A DNA stretch of 64,000 nt. Source: Bacteroidales bacterium UBA2800 (GTDB lineage Bacteria > Bacteroidota > Bacteroidia > Bacteroidales > Paludibacteraceae). The notes beneath the pieces were generated by a model. That model was not told the DNA's origin and ran no database searches. It was given only the letters and a program-made list of their open reading frames with translations. The stretch lies in assembly GCA_002351925.1 (NCBI GenBank), contig DEHM01000005.1, forward strand, positions 1-64,000. The letters run 5' to 3'. Below are positions 23,570 through 31,160 of this stretch, in pieces. The translations under genes and the position numbers were made by a program. The first letter of the stretch is position 1; every line of letters begins with the position of its first letter.

Positions 23570-24835
23570 TTACTTTTTCGCTTTCAGCTTAGCTTGCAGC
23601 TTCTGAATCTCCTCCTCTTGGTTGCGGATGGTTTTCAGCAGCTCGTTCAGCTCTTCGTTCTCGATCGTGGTAGGATATTGCTCCTCAACGGTCTGCAGGA
23701 AGTCGGACAGCACGTTCATATAGTTGATGAACGCATCGTAGGCCGACTCATACTGCGTCTCGCCCTGGTCGATATGGTTCATGTTGTGCAGGTAGTTGAC
23801 GTCCTGCAGACGCAGCCAGTTGGTCTTCAGGCTCTTGTCCTGGCACAGATGCACGCGCTCGGCTACGGCGAACAGTTTGTGGATAGCCTCTTGCTGCAGG
23901 TCGTTGCCTACGTAGATGCTCAGGTCTTTGGCCTCGCCGCTCCAGGTCAGTGCGTACGGACTGGAGATGACGTTGTTAGCCGGCAGTTTCTTGGCTGCTT
24001 CGGCCGGTGTCATGAAGCCCATCTCGCGCTCCAGCACGTAGTACGGCAGGGCTTTGAGGAAGTCGAAGATACCCGACTCGGCGTTCTGGCGTACACCAAA
24101 GGTGTCGGCGCCTACCCAGATGTTGATGATGTCCTCACCCTCGGGGATAGCCTTCAGCATGTTGGCATATTTCTCTGCGTCAATGGGGAAGTTAGCCCAA
24201 CCTGGGTCCGAGAAATGGAAGCTCAGCTCATCGCTCAGGTTGCTGTTGCGCAGCAGCACTTTCATCTTCGGTGCACCGGCCGACTGGTAGACGCAGTTAG
24301 GCGTGTTCCAGCTCAGGATGTGCTTAGCGCCCTCGGTCAGGATGGTCTTGTAGCCCATCTGATTGAGTTGATAAGCCAGCTCATCGGTATAGAGCAACTC
24401 GGTGTTCCAGATAGTCTGCGGCTTCACGCCCAGAATGGTCTCCAGCATCTCACCGTGTTTCTTGAACTGCTCTTTCATCTCGCTCTCGTTATACTCCGAG
24501 GCCAGCGAGTAGCTATACGGCGTAGCCAGGAACTCCACACTCTTGGTAGCGGCCAACTCCTTGAGAATATCGATCATCTCGGGGTTGAACTGCTCGAACA
24601 TCTCCATCATCGTTCCGCTGACGCTCAGGGCACAATGGAACTTACCCTTGCTTAGGTTGATCATGTCCTTGATGGTGTTGCAGAGCGGCAGGTACGAGGT
24701 CTGTACCAACCAGTTAACATGCTCTTCGGTAGCCATGTCATCGTAGTAGTAATGATCATGACCGATCTCAAAGAAACGATAACGCTTCAGACGATAAGGC
24801 ACATGCATCTGGAAGCATAAACATATATTTTTCAT
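23570..24835 (-). CDS. GH57 alpha-amylase / glucanotransferase
   Basis: 421 residues. MKNICLCFQMHVPYRL is the GH57 start (Q-x-H motif), IGHDHYYYDD and CALSVSGTMMEMF follow, and TIWNTELLYTDELAY (about residues 141-155) holds the catalytic Glu in the WNTELLY motif; HFSDPGW and WVGADTFG match later GH57 motifs. A Lys-rich coiled tail ends the protein. No signal peptide, so it acts on cytoplasmic alpha-glucan. Its partners in the same unit, a glycogen-synthase-like GT4 and a debranching enzyme, form the cluster known from Bacteroides genomes. Confidence 0.9.
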   Translation of the reverse strand: MKNICLCFQMHVPYRLKRYRFFEIGHDHYYYDDMATEEHVNWLVQTSYLPLCNTIKDMINLSKGKFHCALSVSGTMMEMFEQFNPEMIDILKELAATKSVEFLATPYSYSLASEYNESEMKEQFKKHGEMLETILGVKPQTIWNTELLYTDELAYQLNQMGYKTILTEGAKHILSWNTPNCVYQSAGAPKMKVLLRNSNLSDELSFHFSDPGWANFPIDAEKYANMLKAIPEGEDIINIWVGADTFGVRQNAESGIFDFLKALPYYVLEREMGFMTPAEAAKKLPANNVISSPYALTWSGEAKDLSIYVGNDLQQEAIHKLFAVAERVHLCQDKSLKTNWLRLQDVNYLHNMNHIDQGETQYESAYDAFINYMNVLSDFLQTVEEQYPTTIENEELNELLKTIRNQEEEIQKLQAKLKAKK

Positions 24836-24855
24836 AAGTCTTTAAATTTATTCGT

Positions 24856-26118
24856 TTATAATGTGTGGTTAATTACTCCGTCGTAGATGCGACGTACCTT
24901 CAAGCCGGCATCTGCCCACTTGATGTTGTTCACCTCGGCGCGACCGAGTTCGTGCAGGCTCTTGTACATAGCCGGATACTTGACGATAGCATAGATAGCG
25001 TCGGCCATGGCGTCGATGTCCCAGTAGTCGGTCTTGATGGCGTGCTGCAGGATCTCTGCACAGCCCGACTGATGACTGATGATTGACGGACAACCTACCT
25101 GCATCGCTTCCAGCGGCGAGATACCGAACGGCTCACTGACGGACGGCATGATATAGACGTCGCTCATCGCCAGCATCTCCTGTACCTGCTTGCCGCGCAT
25201 GAAGCCCGGGAAGTGGAACTTATCGGCTATACCGCGTTTGGCTACCAGGTCGATCATCTCGGCCATCTTGTCGCCGCTACCGGCCATGACGAAGCGCACG
25301 CCGTCGGTCTTCGAGAGCACGCGGGCAGCAGCCTCAACGAAGTACTCCGGACCCTTCTGCATCGTGATACGACCGAGGAAGGTCACCAGTTTGTCTTTGC
25401 GTTCCGGCTTGGTGAACTCCTCCGGGTGAGCCAGCGGCTCTACGGCGTTGTGCACCGTGCTGACCTTACGCGGGTCGATACCGTATTTCTCGATGACGGT
25501 ATTGCGCGTGAGGTTACTTACACATATGATATGATCGGCTTCTTCCATACCGCGTTTCTCAATAGAGAATACCGTCGGGTTGACATTACCGCGACTGCGG
25601 TCGAAGTCGGTTGCATGCACGTGGATCACCAGCGGTTTGCCGCTGATATGTTTCGCGAACACACCGGCCGGGTAGGTCAACCAGTCGTGACTATGGATGA
25701 TGTCGAAGTCTAGGCTGTGCGCGAGCACCGAAGCCACTGCTTCGTAGTTGCCGATCTCCTCGATGAGGTTGTCGGGATAGCGTCCCGAGAAACCGATACA
25801 ACCCAGGTCATCGGTACCGATACGACGATAGTCGTAGTTGATGCCGTCACGCAGGTGATAGTACTCCTCCGGACTCATCCGGCCTGCCAGGCGCTCTTTC
25901 ACGTAGTCGTAGTTGACATCCTTCCACACCACCGGCACTGTGTTCGCACCGATGATCTTCAGGAACGACTGATCCTCATCGCCCCAGGGCTTCGGGATCA
26001 CGAAGGTGATATCCATGTCGGGTTGCTCCGACATACCGCGGGTCAAACCGTAACTGGCTGTGCCCAGACCACCTAAGATATGAGGAGGAAACTCCCATCC
26101 AAACATTAATGCTTTCAT
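24856..26118 (-). CDS. GT4 glycosyltransferase, glycogen-synthase-like
   Basis: 420 residues starting MKALMFGWEFPPHILGGLGT, with the Gly-rich loop for the nucleotide sugar. DIIHSHDWLTYPAG, LVIHVHATDFDRSRG and VHNAVEPL are GT4 features, and the C-terminal donor site has FLGRITMQKGPEYFVEAA and the E-x7-E motif PSVSEPFGISPLEAMQ. Likely elongates cytoplasmic alpha-glucan (glycogen) from a nucleotide glucose. Overlaps the debranching-enzyme stop by four bases (ATGA), and precedes GH57 by 20 bases. Confidence 0.85.
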   Translation of the reverse strand: MKALMFGWEFPPHILGGLGTASYGLTRGMSEQPDMDITFVIPKPWGDEDQSFLKIIGANTVPVVWKDVNYDYVKERLAGRMSPEEYYHLRDGINYDYRRIGTDDLGCIGFSGRYPDNLIEEIGNYEAVASVLAHSLDFDIIHSHDWLTYPAGVFAKHISGKPLVIHVHATDFDRSRGNVNPTVFSIEKRGMEEADHIICVSNLTRNTVIEKYGIDPRKVSTVHNAVEPLAHPEEFTKPERKDKLVTFLGRITMQKGPEYFVEAAARVLSKTDGVRFVMAGSGDKMAEMIDLVAKRGIADKFHFPGFMRGKQVQEMLAMSDVYIMPSVSEPFGISPLEAMQVGCPSIISHQSGCAEILQHAIKTDYWDIDAMADAIYAIVKYPAMYKSLHELGRAEVNNIKWADAGLKVRRIYDGVINHTL

Positions 26119-28082
26119 TGTTGTGCCTCCTTTTCTGCTTGTTCTTTCTCATATTTCTTCAGCGTGTCGAGCAGACTGATGACTGCTGCTACGCTCGGAG
26201 CCGAACTCATGCCGCCATGTCCCTTGTAGGGCGGGTTGCCATCGTAGAACTCGCTGAGTGTACCTATGCACAACTCGCTCAGTTCTTGCTCGTAGCCGCC
26301 CAACATACGTTCCATGAAGCTCGTGCCGCTATATTTGTACACGCTCATGTAAGCGCGCGAATAAGCGGTGATAGTCGACGGCCAAACGATGCCGTTGTGC
26401 AGACTACGCTCGCGGTCAACAGCGTTGCTGCCATAGAACGGATGATACAAACCGCTCTTCGGACTCAGGCTGCGCAGACCACGCGGAGTCAGCAGTTCCT
26501 TCGTACATATATCTACCACGGCCTTCTGCTGCTTCCTGTCAAGCGGACTGTATGGCAGACCAACCGCCCAGATCATGTTCGGACGAACCTCCTTGTTCTG
26601 GTAGTTGTCTACTACGTAGTCGTTCAGGTACAGACCATTCCAGAAGGTCTTTACAAACGCATCCTTGCTGATCTCTGCCTGATACTCCATCAGGTCGGCA
26701 CTAACCTCTTTGCCCATCTCGCGCAGCATCTCTGCCGTGAAGCGCATCGCGTTATACCACAACGCATTGGTCTCTACTACGTAGCCCGTACGCGGCGTGA
26801 TAGGCCAGCCGTTCTCCGTAGCGCACATCCAGGTAGCCGGACGTTGGGTACCATCTACCCATATCAGACCGTTCTGGTGTACCCATGCACGCGGGTGGTT
26901 CTGCTTGCGATACCAGTTGATGATATTCAGGCACAACTCACCGTACAGGTCGGCGGCCTCGCGTACCGTATATTTGTGCGCATATTTCTGGATAGCGCGA
27001 ATGAACCACAACAGCACATCCGGCTCGTCCATGCCCGACATCTTCACTTCGTGCATCCGGCCGTTCATGAAACTCAGTACCTCCGGCACAGCCGTCTTGT
27101 TCATGATAGCGTCCCAGTATTCCGGACGGTCGATATCCAGCGTGCAGCTTGCTACCGAGAAGAACGTGGCGCGTGCGTCCGCATGGAACCATGGGAAACC
27201 GGCCAACAGGTAACACTTGTCGCCCTCCCGTTTGTAGAACTGGCTGGCAGCGTTCTTCAGCGTCAGGAACATGTCGTCACGACGGTTACGACGCTCCAAC
27301 TCTTTCTTCCATACGTTCTTCAGTTGGGCAGTATTACATTCCGTCACACCTGCAGCGAAGATGACGCTCTCGCCTTTCTTCATCGGCAACTCGAAGTATC
27401 CCGGTACCAGCAAGTCCTCTTTGTAGGCATAGCCGCGCTCTTTCTCTTTCTGATACTCGATACCCTTATACCACTGCGGATCATGGTGATACTCTACGGC
27501 TTTGCTGAACTGCATATACAGGTTCGGGAAACCCGGGTACATGCGGTTGAACCTACCGTTCTCGCAGTCATCCATGTTCGGATTGGCCAACATATTCTCG
27601 TGCGTCAACTCGTTCACGCTCCTGAACGCCAGAAACGGACGGAAACGCAACGTAGTCGGACTACCGCTCTCCAACAGCGTGTAACGAATCAACACGCGGG
27701 GTTCGAAACTAACGAGCAGGCTCTCCTTTTGCAGGATCATAGCCCCTACGCGATACACCGTGCGAGCAATAATCTCGCAGTCAAACTCGCGAATGTACTT
27801 GTGCCCGTTGGGCGAGAAAGTGTTTTCCCCATACTGGTGAACTCCGAGGTTGAACTCGGCGCCGTGCTGGATAACAGTCTCATCCAGCGAACTGAGCAAC
27901 ACGTAGTTGTCAGGCCCCATCTCGGGAATCGGCATCACCAACTGACCGTGATACTTACGCGTGTTGCAATTCACAAGCGTACTGGAATTGTACACACCTG
28001 CACGGTTGGTTCGAATCATCTCTTTCTGCAGCGAACGCTCCAGATTAACAAGCACTGTCTTGTCAAAATTCAGATAACTCAT
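26115..28082 (-). CDS. Glycogen debranching enzyme (amylo-alpha-1,6-glucosidase)
   Basis: 655 residues from MSYLNFDKTVLVNLERSL; an upstream in-frame ATG would overlap the manC end and is not used. The N-terminal GDE_N part has GVYNSSTLVNCNTRKYHG, and the catalytic GDE_C (alpha/alpha-barrel) has GFPWFHADARATFF, HQNGLIWVDG, TWMCATENGWPITPR and the C-terminal GLYHPFYGSNAVDRERSLHNG. Removes alpha-1,6 branches of glycogen in the cytoplasm. It is 28 bases after manC and translationally coupled to the GT4 gene. Confidence 0.9.
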   Translation of the reverse strand: MSYLNFDKTVLVNLERSLQKEMIRTNRAGVYNSSTLVNCNTRKYHGQLVMPIPEMGPDNYVLLSSLDETVIQHGAEFNLGVHQYGENTFSPNGHKYIREFDCEIIARTVYRVGAMILQKESLLVSFEPRVLIRYTLLESGSPTTLRFRPFLAFRSVNELTHENMLANPNMDDCENGRFNRMYPGFPNLYMQFSKAVEYHHDPQWYKGIEYQKEKERGYAYKEDLLVPGYFELPMKKGESVIFAAGVTECNTAQLKNVWKKELERRNRRDDMFLTLKNAASQFYKREGDKCYLLAGFPWFHADARATFFSVASCTLDIDRPEYWDAIMNKTAVPEVLSFMNGRMHEVKMSGMDEPDVLLWFIRAIQKYAHKYTVREAADLYGELCLNIINWYRKQNHPRAWVHQNGLIWVDGTQRPATWMCATENGWPITPRTGYVVETNALWYNAMRFTAEMLREMGKEVSADLMEYQAEISKDAFVKTFWNGLYLNDYVVDNYQNKEVRPNMIWAVGLPYSPLDRKQQKAVVDICTKELLTPRGLRSLSPKSGLYHPFYGSNAVDRERSLHNGIVWPSTITAYSRAYMSVYKYSGTSFMERMLGGYEQELSELCIGTLSEFYDGNPPYKGHGGMSSAPSVAAVISLLDTLKKYEKEQAEKEAQQ

Positions 28083-28110
28083 GATGTTGTGATTAAGTAT
28101 TAAGTAAAAA

Positions 28111-29223
28111 TTAGTTAAATTTTCCTCCAAATTTCTCTTGTGCATCGGCCACAAACTGCTTGATGCGTTGCTCTTCCGCTTTCTTGCAGATCAGCAGCAC
28201 ACCGTTCTCCTCTGCCACAATCATATCGTCCACGCCTTGCACTACCGCCAGCTTACCCGGCTCCAGCGTCACCACGTTGCCATGCGCATCGTAGAACAAG
28301 GCCTCGCTGTGCAGACTCACGTTCGCTGCCTCGTCTTTCTCGCTCAACTCATACAGCGAGCCCCAAGTGCCCAGGTCGCTCCAGCCAAAACTGCTCGGCA
28401 GCACATATACATTGTCCGCCTTCTCCATAATACCGTAGTCCACGGATATGTTCGGGCACTTCTCGAAGTTCTCCCCGATAAACGCCTGCTCTCCTGCCGT
28501 GCCGATAAGCCCCTTGCCTTTGGCAAAGATAGCCGCTACGTCCGGCAGATGTTTCTCCAGCGCTTCGCTAATAGTATCCAGACTCCAGACGAAAATACCG
28601 CTGTTCCAGAGATAGTCTCCGCTGGCTACATATTTCTTCGCTGTCCCCAGATCGGGCTTCTCCTTAAACTCCTTCACCGGATAAATGTCCGTCGTGACCG
28701 TTTCCGCTTGACGCTGAATATAGCCGTAACCGGTTTCCGGACGGGTGGGGGACATGCCTAATGTGCAGATAGCCTTATGGTTGCCGGTGAACTCAAACGC
28801 CTTCAAAATCACCTGGCGGAACTTCTCTTCCTCCAGGATCAGGTGGTCGCTCGCCGCTACGACGATGCGGATATCCTTTGTCCTTTGCGCCTTGTCTCTT
28901 TGTACCTTAGCTTCAATCCACGCGGTTGCATATGCAATACACGGCGCGGTGTTCCGGCGGGCCGGCTCACACAAAATCTGCTCGGGCTTCATGTCGGGCA
29001 CTTGCTCCAGAATCAACGCCTTATACGCCACATTCGTCACAATCACCATGTTCTCTATCGGCACAATCGGACGAAAACGATCTACTGTCATCTGCAGCAG
29101 ACTGCGACCCGTACCGAAGAAATCCAGAAACTGCTTCGGCTTGTTCGCCCGGCTGAAAGGCCAGAAACGGCTTCCGATGCCGCCCGCCATGATCACGCAA
29201 TAATTGTTTTGTTTCTCTGTCAT
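28111..29223 (-). CDS. manC: Mannose-1-phosphate guanylyltransferase
   Basis: 370 residues from MTEKQNNYCVIMAGG. The nucleotidyltransferase signature is MAGGIGSRFWPFSRANKPKQF (about residues 12-32), followed by EPARRNTAPCIAYA and FKEKPDLGTA. It makes GDP-mannose from GTP and mannose-1-phosphate. There is no C-terminal isomerase domain. Residues 108-117 (VQRDKAQRTK) come from a 7-base repeat array. The start 10 codons into the open frame is preferred because the family begins just before MAGG. First gene of the seven-gene minus unit. Confidence 0.9.
   Translation of the reverse strand: MTEKQNNYCVIMAGGIGSRFWPFSRANKPKQFLDFFGTGRSLLQMTVDRFRPIVPIENMVIVTNVAYKALILEQVPDMKPEQILCEPARRNTAPCIAYATAWIEAKVQRDKAQRTKDIRIVVAASDHLILEEEKFRQVILKAFEFTGNHKAICTLGMSPTRPETGYGYIQRQAETVTTDIYPVKEFKEKPDLGTAKKYVASGDYLWNSGIFVWSLDTISEALEKHLPDVAAIFAKGKGLIGTAGEQAFIGENFEKCPNISVDYGIMEKADNVYVLPSSFGWSDLGTWGSLYELSEKDEAANVSLHSEALFYDAHGNVVTLEPGKLAVVQGVDDMIVAEENGVLLICKKAEEQRIKQFVADAQEKFGGKFN
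28875..28902 (-). repeat. 7-base tandem repeat inside manC
   Basis: On the plus strand CCTTTGT, CCTTTGC, GCCTTGT, CTCTTTG. The inverse is the ACAAAGG/GGACAAA unit also found in rnr at 15573-15600, 13 kb away in an unrelated gene. Confidence 0.75.
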
Positions 29224-29261
29224 GTGTTTGTGTGTTTTCTGTGGTCTTCCCAAAAATCGTG

Positions 29262-29293
29262 CAAATATACAACTTTAATTTTATATATGCAAG
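29262..29293 (-). promoter_or_regulatory. Promoter of the manC-trxA unit
   Basis: Minus strand: CTTG (29293-29290), 20 bases, TATATTTG (29269-29262); -33 region CTTGCATATATAAAA. No other consensus promoter was seen down to 19003, so seven genes may depend on it. Confidence 0.85.
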
Positions 29294-29346
29294 CGCGCGT
29301 GTACTTTTTTATTAAAAAAGTGTTATTTTGTTCAAAAAAACAAAAT

Positions 29347-29374
29347 CTTTCTACTTTCTGCTTTCCGCTTTCCA
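29347..29374 (+). repeat. 7-base tandem repeat (CTTTCCA type) before gldD
   Basis: CTTTCTA, CTTTCTG, CTTTCCG, CTTTCCA. The array covers the place where the gldD promoter would need its -33 box. The same unit makes the long array at 35164-35240. Confidence 0.8.
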
Positions 29375-29392
29375 CTAAAAGTTGTACCTTTG
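29361..29392 (+). promoter_or_regulatory. Probable gldD promoter with weak -33 box
   Basis: TACCTTTG (29385-29392) is a good -7 box; 20 bases upstream stands CTTT (29361-29364), part of the heptamer array, instead of TTTG. ATG 19 bases after the -7 box. Confidence 0.5.
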
Positions 29393-29411
29393 TACCGTAA
29401 TTTGGAGTAAA

Positions 29412-29984
29412 ATGCGCAATTGGCTATACATATTCGCAATCGGTCTGACACTTGCGGCGTGCGGAAAAGTGTCGTCGCCTAAGCCCTACGGCTACTATCG
29501 TATCACGACGCCCGATACGGCGTACACGCCGTTTAGCGCGCAGTATCCGCAGTTTCCTTACACCTTCGCGCTCTCGCAGAATGCAGAGGTGCAACAGCGT
29601 AACGAACCCGGTGAACAGTACTGGATCAACCTCTACTATCCTGCGCTTCGCGCCACGATTCACTGCTCCTATAAGCCCGTGCGCAACAACCTGCGTGAAC
29701 TGACCGAAGATGCACTCGAGTTTGTCTATCGCAACGCCTCTCACGCCTCGGCGATACCTGAACGCGAATATGCGCGCCCCGAGGCTGATGTGTATGGCGT
29801 ATTGTTTGATCTGGAGGGGAATACAGCATCGTCATGCCAGTTTTTTCTGACCGATTCTACGCGCCATTTCTTCCGTGCTTCGGTCTATTGCAACTGTCCG
29901 CCCAACGCCGACTCGTTGGCGCCTATATATGAATATCTTCGTCACGACGTAGTGCGACTGGTAGAAACATTTGAATGGAAATAA
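29412..29984 (+). CDS. gldD: GldD-like gliding-motility lipoprotein
   Basis: 190 residues from MRNWLYIFAIGLTLAAC with lipobox Cys17. The mature part begins KVSSPKPYGYYRITTPDTAY, the conserved GldD opening (PKPxGYxR), and continues with YWINLYYPALRATIHCSYKP and a C-terminal VVRLVETFEWK. GldD is needed with GldB/GldH for gliding and T9SS function in flavobacteria (family knowledge). T9SS-like cargo occurs elsewhere in the window. The stop overlaps the next gene by 10 bases. Confidence 0.85.
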   Translation: MRNWLYIFAIGLTLAACGKVSSPKPYGYYRITTPDTAYTPFSAQYPQFPYTFALSQNAEVQQRNEPGEQYWINLYYPALRATIHCSYKPVRNNLRELTEDALEFVYRNASHASAIPEREYARPEADVYGVLFDLEGNTASSCQFFLTDSTRHFFRASVYCNCPPNADSLAPIYEYLRHDVVRLVETFEWK

Positions 29985-31159
29985 ACCAACCCCATAGTCT
30001 TGCATTGCTTCTCGATCCGGAGAAAGCCGACCTTACCCGTCTTAATCTGACCGATGAGGTGCATCCCGACTATATCTTTGTCGGCGGTTCTACCGGTGGG
30101 GATACGACGGATTTTATTCGCGCTCTCAAGGCCCGAATGGCGTCTCTCCGGTCACCTGTTCCGATCGTGCTTTTCCCCGGAAATTCGTCACAATTTAGTC
30201 CCGAGGCAGATGCCGTTTTGTTCCTCTCTTTGTTGTCTGGAAACAACCCGGAATACCTTGTGGGTCAGCAGATTAAGTCGGCGCGTGTGATACGTGATTC
30301 ACGTCTGGATTTCGTCCCAACAGCCTATGTGCTGATCGACGGCGGAGTAGAGACCTCGACAATGCGTGTGACGGGTACCAAACCGCTCCCTGCGGATGAC
30401 ATAAACACGATCGTCAACATCTGCATCGCGGCTGAACTAATGGGCAAACAGCTCATCTATCTCGAGGCTGGTAGCGGCGCCAAGAATCCGGTGTCGGCCG
30501 ACATCATCCGCGCCGTCAGAGCACAGGTGTCTATCCCGCTCATTGTCGGCGGAGGAATACGTACGCCCGAGGCGCTGCAGGCGGCTTACGAGGCCGGTGC
30601 ATCCATCGTCGTTATCGGCAATCATTTCGAGGACCATCCGGAAGAGCTCGCCAACTTTCTTACAGCGCAGCGGTCTTACAGTGAGACGGTCTTACAGCGC
30701 AGCGGTCTTGGTCAGACCTGGCAGCGGTCCGATGATGAGCGCTATATGTCGCTCGCCCTCGACGAGGCGCGCAAGGCACTTGCCGCCGACGAGATACCTA
30801 TAGGTTGCGTCATCGTCAGCCAGAACCAAATCATCGGTCGTGGACACAATCTCACCGAAACACTCGCCGATGTCACGGCGCACGCAGAGATACAGGCTAT
30901 CACCGCTGCGGCACAGACGCTGGGAGGCAAATACATGCCCGAGGCTACACTCTACGTCACCGTTGAGCCTTGCGCGATGTGTGCGGGCGCAATTGGCTGG
31001 GCGCAAATAAGCCGTATCGTCTACGGCGCACCCGATCCCAAGCGCGGCTATGCCCTCTATGCGCCCCGTGCGTTTCATCCCAAAGCGACTGTCACGGCCG
31101 GCGTACTCGCCGACGAGTGCCGCGCATTGATACAAGAATTTTTTAAAACAAAACGTTGA
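29975..31159 (+). CDS. GGGP synthase fused to tRNA adenosine-34 deaminase (TadA)
   Basis: 394 residues with no stop between two complete domains. Residues 1-228 are a PcrB/GGGPS TIM barrel: LALLLDPEKAD, VGGSTGG, VLFPGNSSQFS, YLEAGSGAKNPV and LIVGGGIRTPEAL, ether-lipid-type synthesis of prenylglyceryl phosphate. Residues about 250-394 are TadA, with zinc ligands in TAHAEIQAI (about 303) and PCAMCAGA (331-335), which makes inosine at the wobble base of tRNA-Arg. The two enzymes have no known functional link and are usually separate genes. The linker, residues 229-244, is exactly three 16-base repeat units. An internal ATG (MSLALDEARKAL) could also yield free TadA. Confidence 0.85.
   Translation: MEINQPHSLALLLDPEKADLTRLNLTDEVHPDYIFVGGSTGGDTTDFIRALKARMASLRSPVPIVLFPGNSSQFSPEADAVLFLSLLSGNNPEYLVGQQIKSARVIRDSRLDFVPTAYVLIDGGVETSTMRVTGTKPLPADDINTIVNICIAAELMGKQLIYLEAGSGAKNPVSADIIRAVRAQVSIPLIVGGGIRTPEALQAAYEAGASIVVIGNHFEDHPEELANFLTAQRSYSETVLQRSGLGQTWQRSDDERYMSLALDEARKALAADEIPIGCVIVSQNQIIGRGHNLTETLADVTAHAEIQAITAAAQTLGGKYMPEATLYVTVEPCAMCAGAIGWAQISRIVYGAPDPKRGYALYAPRAFHPKATVTAGVLADECRALIQEFFKTKR
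30659..30706 (+). repeat. 16-base tandem repeat at the GGGPS-TadA junction
   Basis: CTTACAG starts at 30659, 30675 and 30691, with a degenerate fourth (CTTGGTC) at 30707. Unit CTTACAGCGCAGCGGT. Three units are 48 bases, keeping the frame. Confidence 0.85.
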
Positions 31160-31160
31160 T

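Noticed and set aside
26109..28103. Long plus-strand open frame opposite the debranching enzyme
   Set aside because: Antisense shadow; the minus-strand enzyme has conserved catalytic segments.
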